64,000 nucleotides of DNA from Scenedesmus sp. ARA3 (Eukaryota; Chlorophyta; Chlorophyceae; Sphaeropleales; Scenedesmaceae). The stretch covers positions 59,634 to 123,633 of the forward strand of contig RWJK01000525.1 of assembly GCA_004335835.1 (NCBI GenBank). Direction: 5' to 3'. Of this stretch, positions 46,202-59,140 are shown piece by piece. The first letter of the stretch is position 1, and every line of letters starts with the position of its first letter. Under the pieces are notes generated by a model. That model worked only from the letters and a program-made list of their open reading frames with translations, did no database searches and was not told the DNA's origin. Made by a program: the position numbers and the translations under genes.

Positions 46202-49200
46202 TCAAGCAGTGATCAGGCCGGCTGCTACGTTCTCGCTGCGTGGGTGCAGGTGGCAGCGGATGCCTTTTGTGCCTGCCGTTTGCAGCGTGAGGTGTGTGCT
46301 CTCACGGCTGATCACTCCTGGCCGGCCGCCCATCTCTGCAGCCAGCTCGATGCGGAAGTTGCCCAGCAGCTTGGCCAGCAGCGTCAGCACCTCCATCTTG
46401 GCCAGGGACTGCAGCAGCAGCAGCAGCGGCGGCAGCGGCAGCAGGTCATGATGATGCTTTGCTGGGCGAGGCCAGCGAGTTCTAAAAATGGATGCTTGTA
46501 GATGAACCCCGCATGGCATGGAGCCATCCAGCTGATGAGCACAGGCACATGCCAGGGACATCTTGTGCTGTTCATCACCACAGCAGCATGAACTATAATT
46601 CATTACACAGCCTGCCTGCTGCTGCAGCACCCACCTGCCCCACGCAGTTGCGCGGCCCCTCGCTGAAAGGCATGAAGGTGATGCCGCGCTTGCCGCCGCT
46701 GGTGTTGGAGGTGCTGTCATACACGTAGCTCTCAACAGGCACGTCCAGCCAGCGCTCAGGCACAAAGTCCTCTGGCTTGTCCCAGTTGTGCAGCGTGTTT
46801 TGGATGGCAAACAGTGGCGTTGCCACGATGGTGCCAGAGGGCACTGTGTAGGGGCCGATCTTGGTGGTCTTGGTGGTCATCCTGCAGGATGGCAGGTGGG
46901 ATGAGGATGCGGTTGATGGTAGCAGTCGAGGAGGTTAGGGCGGTGTTGGTTGGTGTGCTGCATAGGCTGCACAGTGATGGGCGCCTACACATGGGTGGTG
47001 TGCTAGAGCTTCACAGAGGTGTCCTGCCATCAGCGATGCCCTGAGCAGACGGCGACACTAACACTGCACATGCGGCCTGGTACCTCACTTCCCGTCCGCG
47101 CCACCCTGCAGCACACACAACTGCTACCCTTGCCAGCTTGCAAACACCCAGATGCAATCATTCTGAGAACACACCTGCACCATGATGGACACCTAGCTGC
47201 ACCTGAACTTTCCTCGCGCTTCTGCACAGCCCCACCCCACACACCTGCCCATGATGGACACCACCGGCAGCATGCGCATCGCCTCCTTTGTGGCAGCCAC
47301 CAGGTATGGCACGCGCTTCAAATCATCCAGCTCCAGCTCCTTTGGCGGTGCACAGCCGGGCTTTGCCAGCAGCCCCAAGCTGTCGAGCTCCTCTGCAATC
47401 TTTTCCTGCACGCCTGGCACGCTGGCGATGTTGAACAGCGCCCAGCTGGTGGTGTGGCCGGTGGTCTCAAAGCCCTCCACGAAGAGCATGCCGATCTCGC
47501 TCAGGATGCGGTCCTCGCAGATGTTGGGGTTCTGTGTCATCACCTGTTATGTGACAGATACGTAACAAGAAAAGTAACATGTGTCAGATCAAGTTGTTAG
47601 CAAGCCGTTCCACCCTGCATAGCTGCGCTGCAATGAGAGATTAACAGTGACGTGGGGTTCTGGGCAATACTCGGAGACAGTGTGAGCCAATCAAAGATGA
47701 CACAAGGACACAAGGTCAGCTCACCCTGTACAGCTGCGCCGCAATGTCCTGGTCCTCCTCAGGTGGTGGGCCGCGCGCCTTCATCTCGTTCAGCAGCGTG
47801 CGCATCTCACCCTGGAACATGGCAAACGCCTTGGCGCCTGTGTTGGGCATACGAAGGGAGAGACACGGGCAGCAGCGCGGGCATGTCAGTGGACGCGAGG
47901 CAAAGGCACGCTGCAGCGCATAGTGTTCTATGAATCTGCTGCGCAAGCCCATCTGGGCACGTGTGCACACATGGCTGCTAGTGGATGTGCACAGCTGCCT
48001 TGTCGAGACCTTGGGGCTGATCAGCATTAAGAAGCATAAACAAACAGGCGTACCTGCTCTATTGCATACTTGTACCAGCTGGGCCTGCTGTCACCGCTTC
48101 ACAAATCGCGCCCTTGACTCTGCTGCCTCTGCACTGCTGGCTTGCCGCTGCTGCTGCTGCTGCTGCTGCCGCTCACCCTTGTCGCCGCCCTTGAACCAGT
48201 TGGGGAAGATGGGCCGCAGCGGGTTGGCCACGCGCAGCATGACCTCCGTGAAGCAGCGCGGCAGCACGCGGATGAGGTGCTCGTACTCAGGCACGTCCTT
48301 GTGCACGCAGCCGTAGTCGTGGTTGAAGCCGGCCTGGTGAGGTGTGCACAACAGCAGCAGCGCCAGCGCCAGCGTCAGAAGCACGTACATATAGGCATAA
48401 GGCCGACAGAAAACAAAGCGGAATGCAAATAGCAAGCAGGGGCGAGCTGTGGTGAGGGTTGATCTGACCAGCTGTGCTGTCCCAAGCACACAGAGGGAGC
48501 TGCTGCGAGTGCAGGCCGCTGTTGCCAAGCTGCTGTAGTGCGTGCCATGCTGCGGGCCCTGCTGCAGCTGCCATATGGCTTGCTGCTGTCCTCAGCAGCT
48601 GCTGCATGCTTGCTGCTGTTCAGGACACATGGCTATTGCTCCTGCTCCTGCTGCCGCACATGCCGCTGCCACGGCTGCCGCTGCTGGTGTCATGCTCTCA
48701 CCAGGCCAATCACGTCCAGGGTGACGCGCAGCGCGGTTTGATCCTGCAGGCAACAGCAGTGACACACACCAGCAGTCTCAACACATGTCTTGAAGGCATC
48801 CACATCCTACTTGTCTGTGCATGGCTGCGGCTTAAAGCTCACCTGGCAACAGTCACAGCAGCCTCACTGGCGTTTCAACACATCTTGCGCATTGCACACC
48901 GCATAGTCCCCGCACCCTGTACCCGCTGTGCCCAGCTCAGTCACAGCATGCACAGCCCTGCCAGCACGACACGCACTTGTTCTCACACTGTCATGCTCAG
49001 ACGGCCAAGCCAGCCACGCCCAGCAGCCGGCCAAAGCACCAACGCCAGCCGCATCGGCAGCTCGATCTGCAGGAAGTGGCTGCTCAGCACCAGCTGCTGC
49101 GCAATGGGGCTGCTGCACAGCCCTGCTAGTACCACGCCCACTCTCCCTCACAGCTGACATGCGTAGGCTGAGCCAGCCATGCCCAGCAGCTAGCCAAAGC

Positions 49201-50777
49201 ACTAACGCCAGCCGCATCGGCAGCGCATTGTGCATAAACTGGCTGCTCGGCACCAGCTGCCGCTCAATAGGGCTGCTGCAAAGCATTTTTTTCCTGGTCT
49301 CAGACCATGTGTGGCGCATACCGTCTAAGATGATGCCAGGACCCACATGTAACTGCCCTCACAATAATGTCCTTGCTGCACTCACCACGTCGATGCTGGC
49401 CTTGGGCCCCAGCTTTGCTGATCGCACCACAATCTCGTTCACGCGCTCCAGGATCATCGGGAACTTGCGCTTGATGTTCTGCGCGCTGAAGCTCACCGCG
49501 ACGGCCTTGCGGATCGCCTTCCAGCGCTCGTCGGCTGCAGCGGGAAGTTTGACGACGAGCAGGTACCAGCAGGAGCAAGGACAATGGTATGAGTAATCAG
49601 CTGCTAGTTGCGGCAGCGAAGGTTTATCTATTGCAGCTTGTTGACGAGCGATCAAACACACAAAGCCAACCATCTGGCAGTGGCGCTCCCTTCAGTCTGC
49701 GCTACACATACATCTGCTGGCCGGCCGCCGGTCAGCTACAGTCAACCTACCCTGCGCAGTGAGCAGGTTGGGCTGGCCGTGTGGGTCGCACATCTTGTTG
49801 ATGGGTGCGTAGGTCTCAAAGGCCTTATCCACTGAGCCCTCGCCGCGGCCCATGATCACGCCCAGCGCTGCTGGGTCAGTCACAAGCACCACATCGTGCC
49901 ACAGGAACTTGAAGCGGTTGATTCCGCCATACCTGAGGTACAACAGAAAACACAAAAGCGGTGCAGAGTGGGTAGAGAGTTTTGCAATGGAACTAATGTA
50001 TGACGGACAGGCTTGAGTGTGTGATTATGTCTGTTGTAGCAAGTACCAGCACGGCATCATGGCACGGGGACGATACAGCCGCTGACACTGCGCACTTCAA
50101 AGCAATGAGTGTGCGCGGCTGCCTACAGCAGCACCCGCAATTGCTGGCGCCTCTGCTGGTTGCCCATAAAGCCAAGTCCTTATACAACGCGACTGCAGCC
50201 CAAGCAGCTCAGAATCTACTGCTGCTGCTGCTGCTGCAGCAGCTGGCGTGCCACTCACTTGTCTGACCACTGCAGGAACTTCCGGTGGAAGTTTGGCGTC
50301 AGCAGCTCCAGCACATTGCCCAGCACTGGATTAGCCCTTTTCCAAGCTCCATCCATCTTGTCCAAGTCATACTGTGGCTTCCTGGGGAACAATGGCAAAG
50401 GCATGTACAGCAAATTCCTTGGTCAAGGCAGCCAGCGCAGCATGTGCTGAGACACACCCAGTTCAATGGCGCACCAGTCGGGCGACAACTTTGTTGCTGT
50501 GCAACTTGCTGCTAGCACGTACAAGATTGGGCCAGCAACATGTCCTGCTGGTGTTGCTTGCGCGCGCATGTTTCACTTGCCGAACATGCTGCACACCTGC
50601 CTGCTGCCAGTTTGAATTGTAACCTGGCTGGCTGGGTTGTGCTCGTTGCTGCAGGACATGTGCTCACCTCGTAAGCATGAAGTATACTCCTAGGAGTACA
50701 GTTATAATGCTGACAGCGATTGCTGTCTCCGTGGGAGCAGCTGCCACAGCATGCTGAATACTGGTCAGGGCCTGCAT
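46202..50777 (-). CDS. Cytochrome P450 monooxygenase, membrane-anchored (11 exons)
   Basis: Exons: 50668-50777, 50259-50381, 49751-49932, 49386-49534, 48702-48743, 48177-48333, 47725-47837, 47245-47543, 47084-47105, an exon ending at 46635, and 46202-46408. About 545-550 residues. Exon 1 encodes an N-terminal anchor (AIAVSIITVLLGVYFML), so ER or another membrane is likely. P450 landmarks: C-helix DERWKAIRKAV; I-helix FVEGFETTGHTTSW; K-helix EAMR (ExxR) before LPVVSIMGR; PERW; and the haem loop FMPFSEGPRNCVG with the Cys ligand. The junction between the small exon 47084-47105 and the next exon is unresolved. The strong acceptor before 46881 leaves the frame one base off, while a weak AAG acceptor at 46869 would keep it (TTKIGPYTVPSG, exon 46635-46868). 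I cannot assign a CYP family or substrate. Confidence 0.88.
48999..49285. repeat. Tandem segmental duplication inside a P450 intron
   Basis: Two diverged copies offset by about 163 bp, aligned for example on GCCCAGCAGC (49018 and 49181), AACGCCAGCCGCATCGGCAG and CACCAGCTGC. They fill most of the 642-base intron between exons 4 and 5. On the minus strand the copy nearer the donor encodes an open frame; the other is broken. I treat both as non-coding. Confidence 0.85.
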
Positions 50778-53700
50778 GCTGCTGCTGTTGCGGCCTCCTG
50801 GCGGGCACCGCCGTGATCACGTCGTTGCACCTTTTAACGTGCAAGTAGAGTTCTGCGCGGCAGCACAATTCAAGCGGTCGGTTGCCTTCACCGTTGAACC
50901 GGCTACACTAGTGCCAGGTCACTCCGGCAATGCTGTTGGCTCTCGCCACAGCTGATAAGTCTAACTTTGCTGACAATTAAAATGATCAGCTGCCTTATGA
51001 CTGGAGACTGCCTTCTGACGGCTGTCAGGCTGGTCTGAGATGTAGGTTGGGCGCTGCCGGAGACTCCCTGTCGCAATCACCAGTCTCAGTTAAACCTAAT
51101 GCAGGTTGCTAGATTTTCTGAATTCTCACCTGGCAATGATGGACTTTCTCACTCGCAGGTGTGTGCGGGGTGACACCAGCACCAGGCGTGGCGAAACAGA
51201 CAGCTGGTGCTTCAAACCAGCAATGAAAATACGATCAATCAAAGAACAGGCTGCAAGGAGCGAACGCAGCAACATGGCTTGCTCAGGTCCCAGACAGCCA
51301 GAAATATAACGAGCTGCTTGGAAGCTGCCGCTTGGATTTGGTGCGCCATCAACTCCAGAGTCATTCCGACAACGACAAACTAAAATGTTGCGTTTTCTTT
51401 GCATGGTTTCAACGCCATGGTTCCACCCGGTCCCGGCCTTCCAGAAAAAACACACCCAGCTGATTACAGGCTGCTCAACGCCCTCAACAGCTGTCCGACC
51501 AAAGGATGCATAAAGCAGATGTATTGAATTTGCTTATATGCCAGCTTCCAGCTCTCTCGAGCACCGCCATACTGCTCAACACATCATCACCTTCATGCAT
51601 CAGGCTCTGGTGCATCAGGCTGATGCAACCATCAACACACCAGCTGCTGCGACCCCCATGTGCACTGGCCATTGGGGGACCAGCCAGCTCAGCAACAAGA
51701 TCCACTGCCTATCCGCATGCGCTGCAACCTTTGAATCTTGCTGATGCCACACATAGACGGCAGGGAACTGGAGCTGCAGCTGCAGTGAAACTCCCTGCCG
51801 GCACAGCTGTGCACAAGCGGGCGCCATCACTGCATGCACTTGTGTGTTGACGCAAATCTGCGCCAGTACACCGTCTCTGGCGCACCCTGGGCTGCAGGGC
51901 CTGCTGCAGTCCAGCACAAACAGTTATGCTTTTACCATGCTTAGAATCGTCCTATGTTTGAGCAAGTGGCCCCAGCTCTGCACATGCCGTAACACTGCAA
52001 CATCTGGTGCAAATCAGCACCTGTGCAAAGATGTGGCTGCCACACAGACGCGCAACACCTCAAGCCCAAAAGCGTCTTCGCCAACAAGTGGCCAAGCCTG
52101 TGCAACTTTGACCTCTGCGCACACGTGGTAAATGGCACGCAGTGACTCGTCTGTACTGTGCTGAACTTAGCACGCCAAAAGCCATTATCCAGCCCTTACA
52201 GTCGAAGCATGTGGGCAATCGCAGTGATCTGCATTCCAGTGCCGTTCCCGCACACAACATTTTCAAGCTCGACACAATTTTGACTCACCCTCCAGGTGTA
52301 CAGGCTACAAACATGTGCAGCCTGCAGTAACAGCAACCTCTACAGCCTGCATGCAGCAGTCAGGCCCGCAGGCGGACAATCGTCCAAAGCACAACAGGCA
52401 TAGACAGCAAATTTCCCTGCCTCAACACGCATTTGTTTTGCAACGGGTCCCTTTGGGGCCCCATGGGAGCATTCCTGCCTGCACACCTGCACCCAAGGAA
52501 CAACATCAACCTGCTCAATTGACGCGCATGTTGACAGTGGGGAGAGATTTGGATGCATGCAGGCAAAACAGCTGCAATCAATGGATGTCCAAGGCTCTAG
52601 GATGGTACGCCCTGCCCAGGAAACATGTGTCTGCTAGCAGCGCTGTACGGCAGATCCTCTGCCTGCACGCTGCACACAACCAGACAACACATTTCGGTCC
52701 GAATTGCCGCATTCCATGCTGGCACGTGCACATTGCGGGCAACATGCGACAGGCATCGCACGACAAACACCAGGCAGCATTGCATACACAGCAGCATCGG
52801 CATCACACGACCCGCCTGGGTGCGAAAGAGAACTGCTGCGGGTGCGTGTTGCTGTGCAGATGGAGATGGTGGGGAGCAGCCAAAGCTAGCAGCTTCCCAC
52901 AACTGAGATGCCAGAACATCAAAGGCACAGTCAGCTTGCACCACTGATACAACTAGGCAGTACACGAGCGCCCTGGCTACTATCCTGTTGTTGAACGCCC
53001 GATAACGCTGCATGGCACCAACACAGGGGGTATTCATACCCAGCACTGTCAGCATTAATTGCTGCTATGCTAGCCTCCAGTAATGCACCGGCCAGCAGAT
53101 CCTTTGCCTCGAGACAAGCAAATGCATGCCTGGCACAGCTGCATCCTCAACAGCACCCTACACCAGCATGCATCTTGCGATTGCATGCACACATACGCAG
53201 AGCACCGTCAAACAATCCAGCACAGCTGCTGCACCTTACATGCAACATCTAGACTCATCAAACACCTAATGCATCAAATACCAGCCAGCCAGAAGCCTGC
53301 CGGACTAACTTAGGCTGTGCCTGGTGACGACCTGTGACCCAGCCGCAAAGCATGGCAATCAATCATCATTACGGCTGCCATTGACAGGGGACGTAAGTAA
53401 CGCAGCCACTGGCGGCCGTGCACAAAGCGAGGCCTGCTGCGACTCCCAGCAGCCGCAGCAGGGGAGTGAGTGAACGCACGTCGAGTAACGTTGTGTGTGC
53501 ACGCAGGAACTTGCTATTGCAACAGCCACCTGAGTTGGTGCCGGCATATTGCCTGGAAGCACCATTCCACAGCGTCTACGAAACAGGCCTGAAGATCCGA
53601 GAGTGAAGACATGCACAGCAGTGTGCACGCGGTAGTGCTCCTAATCATGCAGGTGCATCGAGTCCGGATGTTGCGATGTGATGTAGTCCATTGATGCGCG

Positions 53701-54474
53701 CTGTGGTCCCTACAGATCAACAAACATGAAATCAAACAACACACCTGGCAACAACTAACGGAGATCAAAGCAACAACAGGAAGCAACATTGCATGCAAAA
53801 GCGATGGTGCGTTTGCTCCTATAGAGCAGCACTTGAACATCCCACTGTCAAGCGGCAGCATGCAAACATGCCGGTTTGCTGCTTCGTTCGTGTGTGTGCT
53901 GTTCCAGCACCGCTGGGGTAAGCTCCCACTCAACAACTGCCAGCACTGCCACACTCCTTATCTCGCGGATCACATCAATACACCCTGAGGTGCAGCGTTC
54001 TGTTGCGCCAGCACCACCGCCCCTCCCCCGCGCACCGCACAACAGTGTTGGAGACACTAGCGCCATGTACACCCTCTCTACCCCAACACCAGCTCAATGC
54101 CACAACATACATGGTATCGGAACCCCCATTGCAAGTACTGCTGCTGCTGCTTCAGCTGCAAGTGCATGACAGAACCGACACTACCACAAACCAACACCCC
54201 AGCCTTTCGAAGCCTCTGCTGCATGAGCTGCTAATTCAAACCTTGGACAGCAGCTCGTTCCATCTAGGCCAGTCGCGTTGTGTGCGCTCACCCATCGTCA
54301 AGAGCACCTGCCTCAGCACAACCATATGTGTCCCCAGCCTTTGCGCTGCAGCCTTGTCTGCAGCCCAAGCAGCAGCCTTGGCCTTGCCACGGCCTTAGGC
54401 CGCAGCGATAGCAGCCTGCTGGCGTCCAAGGCTGGCTAGCTGTACCAGTCAGCTGTACTGCCTAGCTGTACTGC
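50778..54474. other. 3.7 kb with weak minus-strand coding signal only
   Basis: The window between the P450 start and the UbiB-kinase stop. Apart from the segment listed separately at 51131-51455, I see no exon I can defend. Open frames at 51484-51705, 52340-52766 and 52597-53055 (minus) have mixed composition but no motif and no chain of phased splice sites. No transposon ends, tRNA or rRNA were seen. Confidence 0.4.
51131..51455 (-). CDS. Possible exon of an unrecognised gene
   Basis: A minus-strand frame with natural-looking composition (GSFQAARYISGCLGPEQAML, LLAACSLIDRIFIAGLKHQL, VLVSPRTHLRVRKSIIA) ends at a good GTGAGA donor after 51131. The 5' boundary is unclear and I could not find a partner exon with matching phase downstream, before the P450 gene. 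I do not recognise the protein. It may be part of a real gene or a chance frame. Confidence 0.25.
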
Positions 54475-54489
54475 CTAGCTGTACAGCCT
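54438..54489. repeat. 13-bp tandem repeat across a stop codon (4 copies)
   Basis: AGCTGTAC recurs at 54438, 54451, 54464 and 54477, a 13-base period. On the minus strand the first unit contributes the last codons and TAG stop of the UbiB-like kinase, and the other units lie in its 3' UTR. The outermost copy has diverged. Confidence 0.9.
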
Positions 54490-57400
54490 CCCAACCACCT
54501 TGCCTGTCAGGCTGTATGCCAGCAGCGCAGGCGTGGCCTGCAGCAGAAGCAGCAGCGCCAGCAGGCGGCGTGAGATAAGTGCTGGTGTTGGGTGCTGAAG
54601 CAGTGAATGCAAAGCACCTGAAGTGTCGCTGCACCAATGCCCAAGTGCTGGACAATACACATCTGTCCTGTACAGTCATCACAACAGGAGCCAGCATTAT
54701 CACCCATGCAAGCATAGATGCACACACCTGAGCTAGCTAGGTACGTACCCGCATCCAGCAAGCGCCCACACCAACACCTCTACACCAACAACACACTGCA
54801 CCCTGGACGCCGTTCCAGCACTCACCGCGTCCATGATGTTGACCCCTGGGTCCAGCGCCTGCGCAAAGCCCACCAGCACGCACACGCTGATCACCAGGCT
54901 CGCGTAGCAGCTGTCAATGCTGACGCCCCACTTGCGCGCCAGCCCCAGCACGGCCTTCATCACGCCGTCCAGATCGATGCCCGCCTCGCTGCCGATCCGG
55001 CAGCGATCTGAGAACAGGTCCATAACATCGGACGTGAAGCCGCGCGGATCTTCGCAGGCTTGCGTGTGTGACCAGCGCAGCAGGTGGCGCGCTGCACACA
55101 GGCCGTCGCCAGCAGAAATGGCGTTGAGGAAGCTTATGAAGTGGTGCCGCACTTCAGCTGTCAGCTGCTCCGCAAGGCCAAAGTCCAGCAGCACTAGCTG
55201 CGCCTCAAGCGCCGGCTGACCATTGCTGCTGCTGCTGCTGCTGCCGCCGGCAAGCTGCTGCTCCAGCAGCTGCGCCGCCTCGTCCACAACCGGGTTGGCT
55301 GCTGCTGCCGCTGCTGCTGCTGCCAGGCGTGCGTTGGCGACGCTGCTGCCATCTGCGCCAGGCTGTGCCTGCTTGCTGGCCCAGCGGCGCTGCTGCTGCC
55401 CGATCATCTGCTGCAGCTCAAGCTCCCACTGCTCTGGCGCAGCAGCAGCAGCAGCAGCGCCGGCGCCCTGCTCACCATCAGCAGCTGCAGCACCCCTGCT
55501 GCTGCGGGAGCGCCAGAACTGCCAGCGCCGCCTGCGGCCAGCGCCCTGCTGCACCTGCTGCTGCGCCTGCGCCGCATCCTGCTGCTGCTGCCGCTGCTGC
55601 CTCGCCCAGCGCTGCTGCTGCGCGGCATGCTTGTGCGGCACGGCGCGGAACAGGATGTTGCCTGGGTGCAGGTCTGTGTGCACAAAGTTGTCTACCAGCA
55701 GCATCTTGAGGAAGGCATCCACGCCCAGGCCCACAATGTGTGCATTGATGGGCGTGTGGCGCTTCATGTATTGAGCCACGCTCTGCCCTGGCTCATACGT
55801 CTCCACCAGCACCTGCTGCGAGATGAGGCCAGGGATGGGCCGCGGGATCTGCACTGAAGACGCGACGCCTGCAGAGGACACACACAAACAAGAACAGCAA
55901 GTTGTCGGCAAGCTGGAGAGCGAGTTCAACCCACATGCAGAGAAGTTCCAAAACAGCGGATACATTACTTGTGCTGCGGCAGCGGGAGGGTTACACAGCA
56001 CTTGGCGGTGACACCATGAAACAGTGAGGACATGCACTGCGTTCACAGCTCCCAAAGCATCGCAGGTGCAGCCGCAGATCAACCAAGCTGTACAAACACA
56101 CCGCCGCCATCAGCAGGCAGGCCCATCAGCAAGCAGGCCCAGTGCAAAACTGTGCCGCACGCAACAGCTGCAGAAGCAGCAGCCGCAGCCGCACCTGAGA
56201 AGTTGTTGGAGAAGCGCAGCGCGTGCACGCCCTCCACGCGCAGGTCGGTCTGTGCGGTCATAGTGTGGCTGAACTGCGCCACACTCTCGCGCAGGCTCAG
56301 CCCGCGCAGCGCAGGCACGCGCGCAGCAGCAGCGCTCAGCCCAGCCAGCAGCCGGAAGTCCAGGCAGATGTGGCGGTGCACATTCGGGTGGCACACCTTG
56401 ACCACCACCTGCGTGAGCTCGTCTTCATCTGCTGCTGCTGCTTGTTGCGCTGCAGGATTGGCTGCTGTGGGAGCATGTCTGCGCAGCGTGGCGCGGTGCA
56501 CCTGTGCAATGCTGCCGCTGGCCAGGGGCTTTGGGTCGAAGGACTCGAAGAGCTCCCGCAGGGGCTTGCCAAAAGCCGCCTCCACTGCCCGGCGCGTGTG
56601 GCGGAAGCTGTGCACGGGCGCGCTGCAAGGACACGGCAGGGCCGCAGGCAGCAGTGACAGCACTGTTGTCAGGACAAGCAGGTGCCCTACGCCGTGCCGC
56701 AGCATCTCATCATAACCTGCAAACCACCTTTACACTCCTGCTGCTGTCCACGGCAGGGTCATGCAACTCAGGCAGAGCCTCATACTTGTAACCTACTCAT
56801 CAGTGCTGCACAACACAGCAACATGCAACACCCATGTCAACAGCACAGCACAAACCCATATCCAACCCCCAGCCTGGCCTATCAGCAGCCAGCCAGCCAC
56901 TCACTTGTCATGCAGCGCAGCCAGCGTGTCACAGAAGTCCTCCGGAAAGATGTCACGCCGCGCGCTGCTCCACTGCCCCCACTTGATGAATGCAGCGCCA
57001 GCCGCAGAGCTGCTGAACAGCAGCAGCCGCCACGCGCGCCGCCGCAGGAACAGGCCCGCTGACTCCCACGCGCCAATGCCTGCAGCCCAGTGTCCACCCA
57101 GCAGCAGCACCAGCAGCAGATCCAGCAGCGCTGCAATGCGCGTGAGCAGCAGCAGCAGCTGCCGCAGCAGCGCAGCGAGCAGCGCGCGTGGATGGCTGAG
57201 CGCGTCTTTGGCTGCAGAGCAGCCGCCGCTGACTGCAGCACGCCATGAGGTGGTGCCGCCGAGGCTGTCGCTGCAGCTGCTGTCGTCAACAGGCAAGGGG
57301 CTGATAACAGTAACAGCTGCTGCTCCATTGCTGCTTCCCAGCTGCGTTGTGCCTTGCTGCTGCTGCTTCGGCTGCTGCTCAGCGCCGCTATGCTGCTGAG

Positions 57401-59105
57401 CAGCTGCTGCGCGAGACAGCAGGTACCAGGACAGCAGCAGCATGGGTACCCCCAGCAGCATGAACGGCGCAAACACCAGCAGCAGGTACACTGCCCGCAG
57501 TGACAGCTGTAGCGTATCTAGCAGCTGCAGCCGCCGCTGCTGCTTGCTGCTGCTGCCGCTGCCATCCAAAAGTGCAGCAGCCAGCTGCGCGTGGTCCTGC
57601 TGACCGTACAATGGCAAGCCTTCTAAGAATGACAGCGGGTCTCCAACACCAGCAGCAGCACAAGACCTAGCAACATGTAATACATCGCCTGCAGCAGATG
57701 GCGCTGACAGCAGGCTAGCTTGCCTACCCGCCAGCTGTATCTGCTGCTGCATCTCACTCGCTGCGGCTGCAGCAGCTGCTTCTGCATGGCCTTGTGCATC
57801 GTCCAGCACGTGCACAGTCATGTCTGCTGACCTGGCCACAGTCACAGAGCTGTCACTGATGTTCTTCCTCCTGCATGCTGCCTTGCCACCTGCTGCTAGG
57901 TCAGCCGCATTGATGGTGGATACATCACGTGCGGCTTCTGTTGCAGCTGCTGTTGCAGCTGCTGGTGCTTGTGCTGCTGCCTCATCCCCGCTGCCTGTAA
58001 ACAGCTCCAGCAGCTGCTTCCTGCTAAGCCCAGCCGCCTCATGCTGCTGCACCTTGGCAGCCGCACTGCTGCTGCCATCTGTAGGCTCATGCACAGCACA
58101 GCTGAGCAGCAGCTGCGGAGTACCACTGCTGCTGCTGCTATTGCTGCCGAGCCAGCCGCCGGCTGTGCCAGGTGCTAGCAGCCCTGACAGAGCCTGGCCA
58201 TCCACTGCTAGCCCAGCTGCAATGCTGCAGCAGCTCGCGGCATGCAGCAGCGGCTGCAGGGGTGGCGCGGCTGGCAGGTCTCTGCAGTAGCCTGCCAGGC
58301 GCTGCGCTGCTCGCTTGTGGCGCACATGCCAGGCTGCCTCGAGCTCTTGTCCTGCAAGGAACATCAGACACCAGACAATGTGCGGCACAGCCAGGAGATC
58401 AGTCATTATTGAGCCGTAAAGCGCAAATGTGCATCCCAAGCAGCAGAAGTAGGAGTATGTTGGCGGATACATCTGCAGCAACTCATGCAGGCATTGATTG
58501 CGGCTGATAGTCGACCAAGCATAGAGACACACCACAGTCTGCAACACATGTGATACTCATATGCGCTGCGGTGTCTAGCCAAGGTGGGCTGCTGCTGCCG
58601 CTGCCGCACACCTGGTTGTACGCGGCCTCTGCTGATGTCTTTGCTGAGCGCGCCGTAGTCTGCCGCCACTGCCGCCAGTGCCACGAGGCAGCTGGCCAGG
58701 CTGTGGCTGGAGGGGTGCAGCATGCTCCACAGCCAGCCGGCACTCGCCAGCGCAGCAACAGGGCCTGCAGGAACGGCAGCGCACGGACACAGATAACCGT
58801 GACATCAGGGATTTGATGGTCAAAAGCATGACATGCTCGCTACGACGCTTCATTAACTGCTAACAGCATGCCATTCCACCTTTCAGTGCGAGCAGAGCGA
58901 GCAGACGCTACACAGGCGCTGGCTGCTCAGACAGCTACTATGTAGCAACATCCAAGCTGCCTGAACACCTGAGCTGCCTGCTGTCAGCTGCAGAATCATG
59001 CTGCTGCTCACCTGACAGGCAGCGCAGCGCATGCAGCGACCCCTGCACCACCCCTCCCGTGCCATCAACCCAGCCGACGCCACTGTCCCAGCCCTCTTCT
59101 CCACC

Positions 59106-59140
<35 letters not shown>

